DNA of 64,000 bases, taken from contig NZ_JPRH01000001.1 of NCBI RefSeq assembly GCF_000737705.1, forward strand, positions 1,054,001-1,118,000. The letters are read 5' to 3'. This document shows, one piece after another, positions 16,865-25,329 of the stretch (the first letter of the stretch is position 1; each line of letters begins with the position of its first letter). The notes under the pieces were generated by a model that saw nothing but the letters and a program-made list of their open reading frames with translations, did no database searches and was not told the origin of the DNA. The translations under genes and the position numbers were made by a program. This stretch comes from Chryseobacterium soli. Its GTDB lineage: Bacteria > Bacteroidota > Bacteroidia > Flavobacteriales > Weeksellaceae.

Positions 16865-18028
16865 TTAGTAACTCATGGCTACAATTTTTGAGGCATCCTG
16901 TGGGGTAAGGTTTTTATGTTCACCTAATCCCAGCCAGTTTCTTTCTGTAAATGCTTTTTCTACTCTCTCAGCAGTTCCCTGATACTCTTCAGTATATTCT
17001 GAAAGCTTTGTTTTGATATCCAAACTGTGGAAAAATTCTTCCATCTTTTTGATTCCCTGTTCTGCTTTTTCTTCTACGGTTCCCTCTTTGATTCCCCAGA
17101 CTCTTTCAGCATATTGCGCCAGTTTGCCTTTTTTAGCTTCAAAATTATAACGGTAATGAGAAGGAGCAATAACAGCTAATGTTCTCGCATGATCAATTCC
17201 GAAATAAGCAGTCAGTTCATGGCCCATGGCGTGTACTGCCCAGTCAGTGATAACTCCTTTTTGAATCAGCCCATTTAAAGCCATTGTACAGCACCACATA
17301 AAGTTTCCGGCAGCATTGTAGTCAAAGTCATCTGACAATACTTTAGGAGCCGTTTCCTGAAGACTGATCAGGATACTTTCCGCAATTCTTTCCTGAAGGT
17401 CTGCAGAAGAAGGAGCGGTCATATATTGTTCTAAAACGTGTGTATAGGCATCAGTAATTCCGTTAACGATCTGTTTTTTAGGAATAGATCTGATGACTTC
17501 AGGGTCTAAAACAGAAAACTGAGGGAAAAGTCCTGGACCTCCGGAAGATAATTTTTCATTCGTTTCTCTTCTCGAAATCACATATCCTGAGTTCATTTCT
17601 GAACCTGTAGCTGGAAGCGTCAGAACACTTCCGAAAGGCATACCTTCCCCTTCAAAAGTTCGTACCGGTTTTTTAAGGATTTCCCATGGTTCACCAGCAT
17701 AATTGGCAGCCGCAGAAAGGAATTTTGTTCCGTCAATAACAGAACCGCCACCTACAGCCAGAAGATAGGTGATCTTTTTTTCTTTGATAACCTGTAAAGC
17801 TTCCACTAAAACTTCATATTCAGGATTGGCAGGAACCCCGCCGTATTCATGTACCTGATGGTTTTTTAGTGCTTCTTTTACTTGATCGTATACACCATTA
17901 CTCTTGATGCTTCCGCCTCCGTAAATCATTAATATATTGGCGTCTTTAGGAATCTCATTAGAGATTTTAGCGATTTCGCCTTTCCCGAAAAGTATTTTTG
18001 TAGGATTTTTAAACTCGAAATTAAGCAT
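16865..18028 (-). CDS. yqhD: Iron-containing alcohol dehydrogenase, YqhD-like
   Basis: I place the start at ATG 18028 (MLNFEFKNPTKILFGKG), giving 387 residues, the length of YqhD; an earlier TTG lies inside the promoter box. The Rossmann-type N-domain holds GGGSIKSNGVYD and AVGGGSVIDGTKF. The metal-binding C-domain carries the Asp and His ligands in NGITDAYTHVLEQ, GHELTAYFGIDHA and neighbours. It closely follows the aldehyde-reducing YqhD type of group III alcohol dehydrogenases, which use NADPH to detoxify short-chain and lipid-derived aldehydes. Metal identity and cofactor here are inferred from family. It is monocistronic by spacing. Confidence 0.88.
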   Translation of the reverse strand: MLNFEFKNPTKILFGKGEIAKISNEIPKDANILMIYGGGSIKSNGVYDQVKEALKNHQVHEYGGVPANPEYEVLVEALQVIKEKKITYLLAVGGGSVIDGTKFLSAAANYAGEPWEILKKPVRTFEGEGMPFGSVLTLPATGSEMNSGYVISRRETNEKLSSGGPGLFPQFSVLDPEVIRSIPKKQIVNGITDAYTHVLEQYMTAPSSADLQERIAESILISLQETAPKVLSDDFDYNAAGNFMWCCTMALNGLIQKGVITDWAVHAMGHELTAYFGIDHARTLAVIAPSHYRYNFEAKKGKLAQYAERVWGIKEGTVEEKAEQGIKKMEEFFHSLDIKTKLSEYTEEYQGTAERVEKAFTERNWLGLGEHKNLTPQDASKIVAMSY

Positions 18029-18049
18029 TGTTCTTAAATTTTTGTAGCT

Positions 18050-18057
18050 CAAATGTA
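18050..18057 (-). promoter_or_regulatory. -7 promoter box of the alcohol dehydrogenase gene
   Basis: On the minus strand TACATTTG matches TAnnTTTG and lies 21 nt before the ATG at 18028. It overlaps the earlier TTG, which argues against that codon as the start. Confidence 0.6.
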
Positions 18058-18230
18058 CGGAATGCCCAATGAAATTTAAGTTAAGAAAGTGGTAAAATTA
18101 CTATGATTGAATATGATGAAAACTATTGAAATTTTGCTTTAATTTCTGCTAAAGTATAAGTAGGTAGTACTGTTTGTTTTCTGATTAGGTACATACATTT
18201 GTAGGTGACTGTGCTAATAGGAGTTAAATT

Positions 18231-18836
18231 CTATTGAGTGCAGTTGTCATTCTTATACAATCCATTGCTTTTTTCTTCCAGTTTTCCGGTTTTTTTATTG
18301 ATTCTTATAAAAAAAGATTCTTTGGGAGCAGGGCAGTCCTTTGGTTTTGAGAGATACAGCAGGAAATAATCACTTTCCATTTTGTAAGATCCGCCGAGTA
18401 TGTTTTTTGAGTCAAAAGTGTAGCCATATGTTTTTGCAACAAGAAGAGCTTCAGAGATATTATCAACAGATCCTATAAAATCTCTTAACTGCTGTTCATT
18501 GGTAAAATATTCTGCCCGTTCGCTTTTACAGGCTATGACGTATGAAAAACAGTTTTCCGTTACACATTCCTGAAAAAAACCTTGTGGAGGAGCAGGTTCA
18601 TTGATAGTCATGTAATCCGGCATCTGACTTTCATAAATGATGGCTTTTTCCGGGTCGTTGATGTTCCGAAGCACCTTCCAGTAGGCGTATTTTTTGTCCG
18701 GTTTCACAAATGGATACAGATAATCAACAGTATCTAATATTTCCGGAATTTTTCTGTAATCAGTGGGAATTGTTTTAGCCGTCTGCGAAAAAAATAGACC
18801 GGAAGTTAAAACAAAGACAACAGAAATTATTTTCAT
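18231..18836 (-). CDS. Hypothetical secreted protein
   Basis: The 201-residue protein has a signal peptide (MKIISVVFVLTSGLFFSQ) and no domain I recognise. Several cysteines (near residues 90, 95 and 102, plus two near the end) suggest an oxidising, extracytoplasmic location. It precedes no close downstream partner but follows another secreted unknown protein (18913-19644) by 76 bp in the same direction. The two lie with a small membrane protein in a run of lineage-type genes. Function unknown. Confidence 0.62.
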   Translation of the reverse strand: MKIISVVFVLTSGLFFSQTAKTIPTDYRKIPEILDTVDYLYPFVKPDKKYAYWKVLRNINDPEKAIIYESQMPDYMTINEPAPPQGFFQECVTENCFSYVIACKSERAEYFTNEQQLRDFIGSVDNISEALLVAKTYGYTFDSKNILGGSYKMESDYFLLYLSKPKDCPAPKESFFIRINKKTGKLEEKSNGLYKNDNCTQ

Positions 18837-18912
18837 GAGAAAGGTGTTTGTGCAAATTTATAAAAATGGGATTTGATCTCTGCCATTTTACTTCATGAAC
18901 TTCGGATTTTAA

Positions 18913-19644
18913 TTAATTCAAATCGAACGCTTCATGCGATATAAGGTTCCATTTTTTGTTGGTATACTGAAATGTCATTCGTTGTTCTTTACCTCTGTTG
19001 CCTACATGATTATATTTTACAATAACCATTACTTTTTGGTCTAAAGAATTGAAGAAATTCATAAGAATGGAGTTGGACAGGGCTAAATTAACGGGTGTAT
19101 GGTCTTTATTATGGACGACATGATACTTTTTCTGAAGGTACTCACCAGTATCTTGTCTTAGAATATATTCCTGAGTCGATTCATTGGTAAATGGATGCTC
19201 CTTATCAATATACTGAAGAGCATATGAACCTCCGATTTCTATCTTTTTGGGAATGATATTTTTATTAAAATGCTGATTGAAAATTTTAAGGGTTTGCGGT
19301 GTCCAAAAATGGGACTCATTATAATTGGGATTTTTCACATTAATACCGCTGGCGCACCAATCGGATCCCTCGGGACAAATCAGGGCAACAACTTTTTCAC
19401 TAAGATAGATGACAAGATCTTTGGAAGGAATATTTTCAGGAATAAGTTGCTCTATAATTAATTTATTGAGCAACTTATAATCTGTTTTTCTCCCTTCATT
19501 AGTTATTTTTTTAAAGTAGATGCTGTCATTCTTACGAGATTCCGTACAATCCGGCATCCCGCTGCTTAAGGTGTCTTTTTTCCTGTTCTGAGAATACGCA
19601 CTGAGACAGAGAAATAATAATATAAAAGGGAGTATGTTTTTCAT
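18913..19644 (-). CDS. Hypothetical secreted protein
   Basis: The 243-residue protein has a signal peptide (MKNILPFILLFLCLSAYSQ). The mature part includes a cysteine-bearing segment CPEGSDWCASG near residue 90, and the C-terminal third looks like a beta-sheet unit (QRMTFQYTNKKWNLIS), as in secreted proteins that end in a hot-dog-like or NTF2-like fold; that is only an impression. It lies between two other unknown genes in the same orientation, spaced about 75 bp from each, so a shared transcript is possible. No function is assigned. Confidence 0.6.
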   Translation of the reverse strand: MKNILPFILLFLCLSAYSQNRKKDTLSSGMPDCTESRKNDSIYFKKITNEGRKTDYKLLNKLIIEQLIPENIPSKDLVIYLSEKVVALICPEGSDWCASGINVKNPNYNESHFWTPQTLKIFNQHFNKNIIPKKIEIGGSYALQYIDKEHPFTNESTQEYILRQDTGEYLQKKYHVVHNKDHTPVNLALSNSILMNFFNSLDQKVMVIVKYNHVGNRGKEQRMTFQYTNKKWNLISHEAFDLN

Positions 19645-19719
19645 TAGTTTTTAGAAGGAACTTAAGATAAGTAATTATTTCAGATTTTTACTGTTGTAAT
19701 ATCATCTTTTTATGACAAA

Positions 19720-20397
19720 TTAATTATCCATTGAATTGTTTTTCTGGTAAAGATTTTTATAGATATTAAGATAATGTTCTAAAAGATCGGGGCTAATTTC
19801 AAGCTCACTAATGATAACTTCAAATTTTTCACCTTTACAAAAGAACTGTAGATAATTAATTTCTCCTCTTTCATTAAAACGTGATTCCCGATGACTTACA
19901 TACCTTCTTCTAAGCCTTTGATTTTCTATGATATCCCAGCTCATTCTTGGCTTTTTATATAATTGAATTCCAACAGCATTAATCGAGATGATGACATCTG
20001 ATGCCTTTCGGATTTTCATAATAATGAGTATGATAAAAAGTAAAATTACTGCGATCGGCATTATCATGATAAAAATTTCCTGCTTTGGGGTTTTGTCAAT
20101 GTAAAGTATTAGAAAAAAAACACTGACAATAATGAAAATCAAATAACTGAAAATAGTAGTAATGGAATAGGTTAGAGGTTTTTTTAAATTGATCTCTTTG
20201 GGAATTTCTTTTTCATTCATTACTTCAGGTTTTCTTTTGCTATCGGTATATTCTTTATACAAAAGAGTTGCGATGGTAATAAAAGCAATGAAAAAGATAA
20301 CAGAAAAGATAGGAGCCAGTTTAAAAAAATAAACGCCTGATAATAATGTTATTATTTCGAGAATACTGTAAAATATAATTCCAAACTGAAATTTCAT
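19720..20397 (-). CDS. Hypothetical membrane protein with PH-like C-terminus
   Basis: I start this gene at ATG 20397 (225 residues). A TTG further upstream would add 36 residues, but a TAnnTTTG box lies between the two, just before the ATG. Four hydrophobic segments are visible (about residues 3-22, 25-45, 72-95 and 103-122). They are followed by a soluble region, ISINAVGIQLYKKPRMSWD then a basic stretch, that resembles bacterial PH-like domains of small membrane proteins. That resemblance is weak. It is 120 bp downstream of a serine hydrolase gene in the same direction. Function unknown. Confidence 0.58.
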   Translation of the reverse strand: MKFQFGIIFYSILEIITLLSGVYFFKLAPIFSVIFFIAFITIATLLYKEYTDSKRKPEVMNEKEIPKEINLKKPLTYSITTIFSYLIFIIVSVFFLILYIDKTPKQEIFIMIMPIAVILLFIILIIMKIRKASDVIISINAVGIQLYKKPRMSWDIIENQRLRRRYVSHRESRFNERGEINYLQFFCKGEKFEVIISELEISPDLLEHYLNIYKNLYQKNNSMDN

Positions 20398-20424
20398 TCT
20401 TGTCAATGGATAGGTAATTAATTT

Positions 20425-20432
20425 CAAATATA
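20425..20432 (-). promoter_or_regulatory. -7 promoter box before the membrane protein gene
   Basis: TATATTTG on the minus strand lies 27 nt before ATG 20397. It supports that start over the upstream TTG. No convincing -33 element is seen. Confidence 0.4.
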
Positions 20433-20517
20433 TAAAATCATTGAGTATAATTTCCTGAAAAATGTCCGATTTTATATGCCGCCAATGCAGATAGTCAATA
20501 GGCAAAAAAGAAAAATG

Positions 20518-22002
20518 TTATTGCTTATCCTTTAAATAATCCCTTGCATTGGTATTATCAGGATTTAAAAGAAGAGATTTTTTATAATTCATAATAGCTT
20601 CTTTACGATGTCCCATTGTCTCCAGAATCTCGCCATAGCTGTCATAAACATTTGAGCTGTCAGGATATAACATCGTATTCTGCTGAAAAATAAATAAAGC
20701 TTCTTCCTTTTTGTCCAGACTGAGCAACTGATAGCCCCATGCGTTAATTTCGCCTTCTGTCAGATTGAAATTTTTATTGTTTTGTTTCAGTGTTTTATAA
20801 ATCAGATTGGTATTCTTAAATCCTTTTTTAATAAGCTCTTTGCGTAATAATTTCATGTTGGGGCTTAGGCCGAAACCATTTTTTATCTTCATGCCGGGAA
20901 GATAATAGCTGGCAATCTCATCGATAAACCATTCCGGATTGGAACCCTGCAGATTCGTTAATACGACCACTGATAGATTATTTTGAGGATAGACAAATAA
21001 TGCTGAACGCATCCCGCCTACAGGAGCTGCTGCAGGATATTCTTCCCGCACTACGGTAGGCCAGCCTAATGCATAACCGTTTGTTAATGAATTAAATCCG
21101 CCGATATGCCCATCATTGAGCTGTGTGGTTGTAAAAAGTTGTGAAATACTGCTTGTATCCTTTAATAATTGACCATTCTGTAATGCAATAAGCCATCTAC
21201 TGAGATCTTCAGCAGATGAGATAATGCCGGTTGCGGTCCTGAAGAACACCGGGAAATCTGCAAAAACAGTATGCAGCTTTCCGTTGTTGATCCACTTGTC
21301 GCCAGTATTGATAATGGTAGAATAGGCACCGCCACTGTTGGGAATAATATCATTGGAATCACCAAACTGTGTAACGAGCATATGACAGGGTTTGAACTGA
21401 TTTTCTTCAATGAATTTTGTGAAATGCTGTCCGCTTAATGCGGTGATTACTTTTCCTATAATGATATATCCCGTCTGGTTATAACTGAATTTTTCTCCGG
21501 GAGTGAATTCCATGGGAAGCTGTTTTACCAGTTCCCAGTTTTTTTCTTCATTACCATCTCCCAATAACTGTTCTTTCTGGTCAATATTATTAGGAAGTCC
21601 CGATACATTACTTAATATTTGTCTGATCGTTATCTTTTTCCATTGATCAGGGAGGTCAGCAATATATAATGAAATAGAGTCATCAACTTTTAATTTACCT
21701 TGTTCCTGGAGCTGCATAATGGCCACTCCTACAAAGGCTTTGGTCATTGAATTAATCGAAAAAACAGTATTTTTTGCAGTGGGAATCCGGTACTCAAGAT
21801 TAGCATACCCATAACTGCTGAGTTTTTCAAGTTTTCCATCCCTGATTACGGCTAATTGAAGTCCCGGTATTTGTAACTGTTTCATCTTATTCTTAAGAAA
21901 AACATCAATACTGTCCGATACTTTTTGCGCAGAGAGTAAAAATGGAACTAACATCAAAGCGATGAAAAGTACATTTTTAATTAATCTTATTGAAGTTTTC
22001 AT
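20518..22002 (-). CDS. Serine hydrolase (class C beta-lactamase family) with TPR tail
   Basis: The 494-residue protein has a signal peptide (about residues 1-25) and a beta-lactamase/PBP4*-like hydrolase domain (about 28-360). The Ser-x-x-Lys motif is SMTK near residue 86, the Tyr-x-Asn motif is YNQ near residue 170, and the third motif region is VGGMRSAL near residue 330. The C-terminal 110 residues contain a tetratricopeptide repeat (YDSYGEILETMGHRKEAI and following). Such proteins are periplasmic esterases or peptidases; antibiotic hydrolysis is not implied. It is divergent from ppc across a 191-bp gap. Confidence 0.87.
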   Translation of the reverse strand: MKTSIRLIKNVLFIALMLVPFLLSAQKVSDSIDVFLKNKMKQLQIPGLQLAVIRDGKLEKLSSYGYANLEYRIPTAKNTVFSINSMTKAFVGVAIMQLQEQGKLKVDDSISLYIADLPDQWKKITIRQILSNVSGLPNNIDQKEQLLGDGNEEKNWELVKQLPMEFTPGEKFSYNQTGYIIIGKVITALSGQHFTKFIEENQFKPCHMLVTQFGDSNDIIPNSGGAYSTIINTGDKWINNGKLHTVFADFPVFFRTATGIISSAEDLSRWLIALQNGQLLKDTSSISQLFTTTQLNDGHIGGFNSLTNGYALGWPTVVREEYPAAAPVGGMRSALFVYPQNNLSVVVLTNLQGSNPEWFIDEIASYYLPGMKIKNGFGLSPNMKLLRKELIKKGFKNTNLIYKTLKQNNKNFNLTEGEINAWGYQLLSLDKKEEALFIFQQNTMLYPDSSNVYDSYGEILETMGHRKEAIMNYKKSLLLNPDNTNARDYLKDKQ

Positions 22003-22180
22003 AGAGCAGATTTATACATTAAACATTACAGAAGCTAATTTTGTTACACGATTATACTAAATTAGTAATGATTGATAAATTTCAACTTTTTTAAAATACC
22101 TATGACTATAAAGAGTATAAAATCTCTGTATTATTTTTAATTTTAAATAAAAATTCGTTCCGATTAAAAACAAAATCCCC

Positions 22181-22188
22181 TACATTTG
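22181..22188 (+). promoter_or_regulatory. -7 promoter box of ppc
   Basis: TACATTTG matches the -7 consensus. Only 5 nt separate it from the ppc ATG, which predicts a leader of zero to a few nucleotides. No clear TTTG is present at the -33 position. Confidence 0.6.
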
Positions 22189-22193
22189 TTAGT

Positions 22194-24728
22194 ATGATAC
22201 ACGACCAACGCGCAGAAAAATTCAGGCAGATCGTGGAAAATAAATTCCAGATCTACAATTCATTATTTATGAGCCTGCCTTATGATAAAATGACGAATAT
22301 CGGGATGCTTCTCCCGTTTCTTTATGAGGAAAGTAAGAACGGCTATGAGGCCGGGAAAACTCCCGAAGAAATTGTTGAAGAATTCTTTAAAAGCCATACA
22401 GACCTTCATACAGAAGAGCAGAAATTAGAATTGCTTTTCAAAATCATACAATATATAGAAAGACAGGTCGTACTGTTCGACAGTATTGAAGATGCTGCAT
22501 TTCCGAGCCTTCATTCCGAAAGCGACAGTGGTACGGTAACTCATCTTTTTGAACGTTCACTTCTGGATCACAAACTTGAAAAAGTTCGTGAGAAACTTAA
22601 AGATTTCACGGTAAAAGTTGTGTTTACGGCTCACCCTACACAGTTTTATCCAAGCTCAGTGCAACGGATTATTCAGGACCTGAGAACAGCGATCACTACA
22701 GACTCTGTTACCAATATCGATATGCTCCTGCAACAGCTGGGAAAAACCCCTTTTGTGAATAAAGAAAAGCCTACTCCGGTGGATGAGGCACTCAGTATTA
22801 TTTCTTATTTAAGATATGTCTATTACGACACCATAGGAGAATTGTTTACGAAGATCAGAAAAACCTTTGGAAACGGCCATTTTCATCTTCATGAAGATAT
22901 TATTCAGCTTGGGTTCTGGCCGGGTGGAGATAGAGATGGAAATCCTTTTGTAACTGCTGATGTAACTAAAAGGGTTGCAGAAGAACTTCGTTCAGCAATT
23001 TTGAAATCTTATTACAGCCATCTGAAATTTATCAGAAGAAGATTAAGTTTTAGAGGTGTTTCAGAAGTGTTGGGAGTGCTTAGCGAAGAGCTATACGGTG
23101 CTATTTTCGATGGAAAAACCATTACCTCTGAAGATATTCTTAAAAAAACGGATGAAGCAGAAAAGATTCTGGTTAATGAGCACAATGGATTGTTCCTTGA
23201 TCTGCTGGTGAATTTCAGAGATCGTGTGAAAATTTTCGGAACCCATTTTGCCACGCTCGATATCCGTCAGGACAGCCGTATTCATCAGAAAGTAATAGAT
23301 GATGTATTTGCCAAAGTATATGGAAATCAAGAAGCCAGTCAGGAAGAAAAATTCAATAAACTAATTCAGATCTCAGATAAAGTAAGTGCGGAAGATTTTG
23401 AAGATATCGTAAAAGATACATTACTGACGGTTTCACAAATTACAGAAATCCAGCAGCAGAACGGATTCAGGGGAATGAACCGGTATATTATTTCCAATTC
23501 TGACGCCGTAAAAGATGTCATGAATGTTTATGCTTTCTTTAAGATCTGCGGATATCAGGACCAGGACATCAATATGGATATTGTTCCGCTTTTCGAAACG
23601 ATGGAAGGTCTGGATAATGCTGAAAGGGTGATGAGTGAACTGTATCAGAATCCTATTTATAAAAAACATCTTCAAAAAAGAGGAAATCAGCAGACAATTA
23701 TGCTCGGTTTCTCAGACGGAACGAAAGATGGTGGTTACCTGAAAGCGAACTGGGAGATCTATAAAGCTAAGGAAGTGCTTACGAGTCTTTCAGAGCAAAA
23801 CGGTATAAAAGTCGTTTTCTTCGATGGTAGGGGAGGCCCGCCGGCACGAGGTGGTGGGAAGACCCACGATTTCTACGCTTCGCAAGGTAATACCATTGCC
23901 AATAACAAGATTGAACTAACGATTCAGGGGCAGACCATCACCAGTATTTTTGGAAATAAAGAACAGGCAAAATATAATTTTGAGCAGCTTTTAACAGCCG
24001 GCGTAGAAAATGATGTGTTCAAGAATTCCAAAAAAGATCTGACTGAAAAAGAAAGAAAATTAATCACTGAACTTGCCAATATCAGTTATAAAAAATATTC
24101 AGATCTGAAGGCGCATCCCATGTTTGTTCCTTACCTTCAGGAAATGAGTACCCTGGAATATTATGGGAAAACCAATATCGGAAGCCGCCCTTCAAAAAGA
24201 GGAGGCGACAGTGAGCTTAGATTTGAAGATCTGAGAGCAATCCCGTTTGTGGGTTCGTGGTCTCAGCTGAAGCAGAATGTACCGGGATTCTTCGGATTCG
24301 GTTTTGCCATGGAGCAGATGAAAGAACAGGGAAGGTTTGAAGAAGTAAGAGATCTTTATAAAGGATCCGATTTCTTTAAAACATTAGTCTTAAACTCAAT
24401 GATGAGTATGAATAAGTCCTATTTCCCATTGACGTACTACATTAAAAGTAATCCTAAATTTGGAGCATTCTGGAATGTCCTTTTTGAAGAATATAACCTT
24501 TCAAAGAATATTATGTTGGAACTTACCGGATTTAAAATGCTTCAGGAAGAAGATCCTTTATCCCGAAAATCAGTAAAGATTCGCGAGAAAATTGTACTTC
24601 CACTTCTGAGTATCCAACAATATGCATTAATGAAGATCCAGAAAGGAGAGGGAAATAAAGAAGCCTATGGAAAGCTGGTAACTCGTTCTCTGTTTGGAAA
24701 TATCAATGCAAGCAGAAATTCAGCATAA
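22194..24728 (+). CDS. ppc: Phosphoenolpyruvate carboxylase
   Basis: Ppc carboxylates PEP with bicarbonate to oxaloacetate, an anaplerotic step. The 844-residue protein keeps the catalytic His in VFTAHPTQ (near residue 147), the GGDRDGNPFV loop (near residue 243) and DIRQDSR, RAIPFVGSWSQ and related segments. It differs from the enterobacterial enzyme in several places: GFSDGTKDGG in place of GYSDSGKDAG, DGRGGPPARGGG in place of the usual HGRGG loop, and a C-terminus ending ASRNSA where the typical one ends in RNTG. The same departures may define a Bacteroidota subgroup. A terminator follows. Confidence 0.95.
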   Translation: MIHDQRAEKFRQIVENKFQIYNSLFMSLPYDKMTNIGMLLPFLYEESKNGYEAGKTPEEIVEEFFKSHTDLHTEEQKLELLFKIIQYIERQVVLFDSIEDAAFPSLHSESDSGTVTHLFERSLLDHKLEKVREKLKDFTVKVVFTAHPTQFYPSSVQRIIQDLRTAITTDSVTNIDMLLQQLGKTPFVNKEKPTPVDEALSIISYLRYVYYDTIGELFTKIRKTFGNGHFHLHEDIIQLGFWPGGDRDGNPFVTADVTKRVAEELRSAILKSYYSHLKFIRRRLSFRGVSEVLGVLSEELYGAIFDGKTITSEDILKKTDEAEKILVNEHNGLFLDLLVNFRDRVKIFGTHFATLDIRQDSRIHQKVIDDVFAKVYGNQEASQEEKFNKLIQISDKVSAEDFEDIVKDTLLTVSQITEIQQQNGFRGMNRYIISNSDAVKDVMNVYAFFKICGYQDQDINMDIVPLFETMEGLDNAERVMSELYQNPIYKKHLQKRGNQQTIMLGFSDGTKDGGYLKANWEIYKAKEVLTSLSEQNGIKVVFFDGRGGPPARGGGKTHDFYASQGNTIANNKIELTIQGQTITSIFGNKEQAKYNFEQLLTAGVENDVFKNSKKDLTEKERKLITELANISYKKYSDLKAHPMFVPYLQEMSTLEYYGKTNIGSRPSKRGGDSELRFEDLRAIPFVGSWSQLKQNVPGFFGFGFAMEQMKEQGRFEEVRDLYKGSDFFKTLVLNSMMSMNKSYFPLTYYIKSNPKFGAFWNVLFEEYNLSKNIMLELTGFKMLQEEDPLSRKSVKIREKIVLPLLSIQQYALMKIQKGEGNKEAYGKLVTRSLFGNINASRNSA

Positions 24729-24752
24729 AATTATCTTCGAAAACATGATAAA

Positions 24753-24790
24753 ACAAAATCCTTTCGTATTGAGAGGATTTTGTTTTTTTG
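24753..24790 (+). terminator. Intrinsic terminator after ppc
   Basis: ACAAAATCCT (24753-24762) pairs with AGGATTTTGT (24774-24783), followed by T residues. Confidence 0.85.
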
Positions 24791-24798
24791 TAGTATGT

Positions 24799-25250
24799 GC
24801 GTGAGTTGAAGATAATCATCTGTGCTCATCTGAGAAATCTGTGGTGTAAATTTTAAACTACAAAGTCACAAAAGATTTAAAATACTTAGTTTTTAAGTTT
24901 AAATAATACTAAATAGTAAGTTCATATAAGCTGGAAAAAATCAAATATTTTTATTGACCATAAAAGGAAAAATCTGCTCAATCCGAATAATCTGCGTGAG
25001 TTAAAAAACATAATCATCTGTGTTCATCTGAGAAATCTGTGGTTATAGAAAGATAAACTACAAAGTCACAAAAGATTTAAAACACTTTAGTTTAAATAAT
25101 GCTGGATAGTAAGTTCATATAAGCTAGGAAAAATCAAATATTTTTATTGACCACAAAAGGAAAAATCTGCTCAATCCGAATAATCTGCGTGAGTTAAAAA
25201 ACACAATCATCTGTGTTCATCTGAGAAATCTGTGGTTATAGAAATTTAAC
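24799..25250. repeat. Tandem intergenic repeat, about 194-bp unit
   Basis: Two full copies and a partial third begin at 24799, 24994 and 25187 (periods 195 and 193 bp). Each opens with GCGTGAGTT and contains CATCTGAGAAATCTGTGG, AACTACAAAGTCACAAAAG and AAAAATCTGCTCAATCCG. The copies differ by scattered substitutions and small indels, so they are old or diverging. No coding frame runs through. This fills most of the 600-bp gap between ppc and the protease; the remaining 80 bp hold related words (CTGCGAGATAAAAAAATTAG). Confidence 0.85.
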
Positions 25251-25329
25251 CCCAAAAAGTTCACAAAGGTGCTATTTTAATCCGCGTGATTTGCTCGATC
25301 TGCGAGATAAAAAAATTAGCAGGAAAAAG

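Noticed and set aside
18029..18052. TTG-initiated extension of the alcohol dehydrogenase
   Set aside because: The TTG is inside the TACATTTG promoter box, and the shorter form has the YqhD family length.
20398..20505. TTG-initiated extension of the membrane protein gene
   Set aside because: A -7 promoter box lies within it, just before the ATG at 20397.
20518..22002. Functional antibiotic-resistance beta-lactamase
   Set aside because: The TPR tail, family resemblance to esterase-type serine hydrolases and lack of class C specific residues argue for a general hydrolase.
24799..25250. TCTGAGAAATC words resembling the TPP riboswitch core CTGAGA
   Set aside because: They are part of a tandem repeat, lack the partner helices, and lie after a terminator, far from any thiamine gene.
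24799..25250. Direct repeats as a possible CRISPR array
   Set aside because: The unit is about 194 bp with no short repeat-spacer pattern and no cas genes nearby.
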